Shown: piece after piece, positions 14,190-14,902 of the stretch
Layout: every line of letters starts with the position of its first letter
How positions within the stretch are numbered: the first letter of the stretch is position 1
Assembly: GCA_003221985.1 (NCBI GenBank)
Contig: QHUQ01000155.1
Span: 1-14,902, forward strand
Origin: Gemmatimonadota bacterium
Lineage (GTDB): Bacteria > Gemmatimonadota > Gemmatimonadetes > Gemmatimonadales > GWC2-71-9
Direction: 5' to 3'
Length of the DNA: 14,902 bases
Translations under genes and position numbers: made by a program
The notes under the pieces: generated by a model
Told to the model about the DNA's origin: nothing
The model's input: only the letters and a program-made list of their open reading frames with translations
The model's database searches: none

Positions 14190-14884
14190 GGGCCAAACTC
14201 CACGACGAATGTCGGGTTTCCCGGAACGATGGTCCCGTGCAACCGCTGCATCGTCGCCGTCACCACGACCGAGTCCGGTCGGGGGCCCGGTCGCAGGCGG
14301 AGTCGCACGGTGGCGAGCGCGGTGGATACGCCGCTGGTGGTCAGGACGGTATCCCTGGGCACTAATGTGACCACCGGGCCACTCGCCGGAAAGGTGGTGG
14401 CGGCGAACATCACGGGTCGACCTGACGCGACACCGCCGGACGCGAACACCTCGACTTGAAGCGGAGCGGAGAGCGAGTCGAGGACCTCCGTCGAGTCCGG
14501 CGTCAGCTTCACGGTGTCGTTGGTCGCCCCGGTGGCCAGGATCGAATCGGGTCGTGCGAGGACGTTCACCGATTGGGGATTGGAGAAGAGTCGTCCGGTC
14601 CGCACTTGCAACCGTCCAACCCCGACCGACTCGGGGAGGGTGACACCGGTGGTGCTGTCCAGCACGGCGATGATGGCGGTGTCGAGCGAGCTCCAGAAGA
14701 GCGGCGCAGCCACCGAATCGCCGAAGCCGTTCAGCGCCCGGCCGCTGGGCCGGAACGTATCGGTCAGCTCGACCCGGCCGCTGTCGGGCAGGACGATTTC
14801 GATTGCAACCGGTTGATTCGCGTCAGTATTGAGCTTGCAAGCGAACACGGCGGCCAGCGCCAGCACTGCAAACGGCCGAATCAG
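14186..14884 (-). CDS. Putative Ig-like lipoprotein (5' end at the window edge)
   Basis: A secreted protein of about 230 residues. The export signal IRPFAVLALAAVFAC ends in a Cys after VFA, a plausible lipidation site. The mature part is rich in Val, Thr, Ser and Asp. It reads as two immunoglobulin-like beta-sandwich units (about SGRVELTDTFRPSGRALNG and LQVEVFASGGVASGRPVMF), like the bacterial Ig-like (Big) domains of surface proteins. No enzyme motif is seen. The GTG at 14866 would give a signal without basic residues. A CTG at 14884 gives MIRPFAVLALA and lies 10 bases after AGAGAGGA (14902-14895), which is a better fit. The frame stays open to the window edge, so an upstream start cannot be excluded. 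Its stop overlaps the acyl-CoA synthetase start. Confidence 0.68.
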   Translation of the reverse strand: MIRPFAVLALAAVFACKLNTDANQPVAIEIVLPDSGRVELTDTFRPSGRALNGFGDSVAAPLFWSSLDTAIIAVLDSTTGVTLPESVGVGRLQVRTGRLFSNPQSVNVLARPDSILATGATNDTVKLTPDSTEVLDSLSAPLQVEVFASGGVASGRPVMFAATTFPASGPVVTLVPRDTVLTTSGVSTALATVRLRLRPGPRPDSVVVTATMQRLHGTIVPGNPTFVVEFGP

Positions 14885-14902
14885 GGGCTTCCCGTCCTCT
14901 CT

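Noticed and set aside
11695..14196. An 833-codon minus-strand frame across the acyl-CoA synthetase and Trm112-like genes.
   Set aside because: It is a different frame from the synthetase (12360-14189), which carries all the adenylation motifs; the longer frame is Arg/Gly/Ala-rich and motif-free.
1..14902. CRISPR arrays, tRNA or rRNA genes, insertion sequences and phage genes.
   Set aside because: No regularly spaced repeats, cloverleaf, rRNA-like stretch, transposase motif or terminal inverted repeats were seen.

Overview
The window is GC-rich, gene-dense bacterial DNA in which most neighbouring genes overlap by 1-4 bases. The gene content suggests a Gram-negative-like heterotroph: lipoprotein-type signal peptides, an aqualysin-like secreted protease, a HerA/Mre11/Rad50 repair set, and an Ig-like lipoprotein beside a FadD15-type acyl-CoA synthetase. 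The style fits an environmental Gemmatimonadota-like genome, but that placement is inference and no rRNA is present to test it.

Region 1 (1-5756, + strand) is one tightly packed operon. It holds the 3' end of a HerA-like DNA translocase, a small lipoprotein of unknown function, SbcD/Mre11, SbcC/Rad50 and a two-domain GNAT acetyltransferase. Junctions are 1-nt overlap, 3-nt gap, 4-nt overlap and 20-nt overlap. This is a double-strand-break end-processing module with an odd lipoprotein in the middle, and Mre11 carries Glu where the phosphoesterase motif III normally has Asn.

Region 2 (5757-7023, + strand) is a stand-alone subtilase (S8, proteinase K/aqualysin type) with a strong ribosome binding site.

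Region 3 (7032-8970, - strand) contains a cupin, a small two-TM membrane protein overlapping it by 4 nt, a well-formed sigma70-type promoter for that pair, and a CaCA-type cation antiporter. The border with region 2 is a long hairpin made of GGCGGTTN octamers that also encodes the cupin's C-terminus.

Region 4 (8988-12327, + strand) is a second coupled operon: GTP cyclohydrolase I (folE), an SDR oxidoreductase starting at TTG, an Asp-box propeller/M23 peptidase gene broken by a frame-changing deletion, and a Trm112-like zinc-ribbon protein.

Region 5 (12336-14902, - strand) begins with a perfect 28-bp palindrome containing the stop codon of an AMP-forming long-chain acyl-CoA synthetase. The synthetase overlaps by 4 nt an upstream Ig-like lipoprotein whose 5' end lies at the window edge.

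No CRISPR array, rRNA, tRNA, transposase or phage gene was seen. No stretch over 300 bases lacks a gene; the longest is about 200 bases around 7570-7767, which holds the region 3 promoter. The least ordinary items are the HerA-lipoprotein-Mre11-Rad50-GNAT operon with its altered Mre11 motif, the palindromes at both convergent junctions, the G-rich heptad repeats inside two coding genes, and the small coupled membrane gene with an apparent CTG start.
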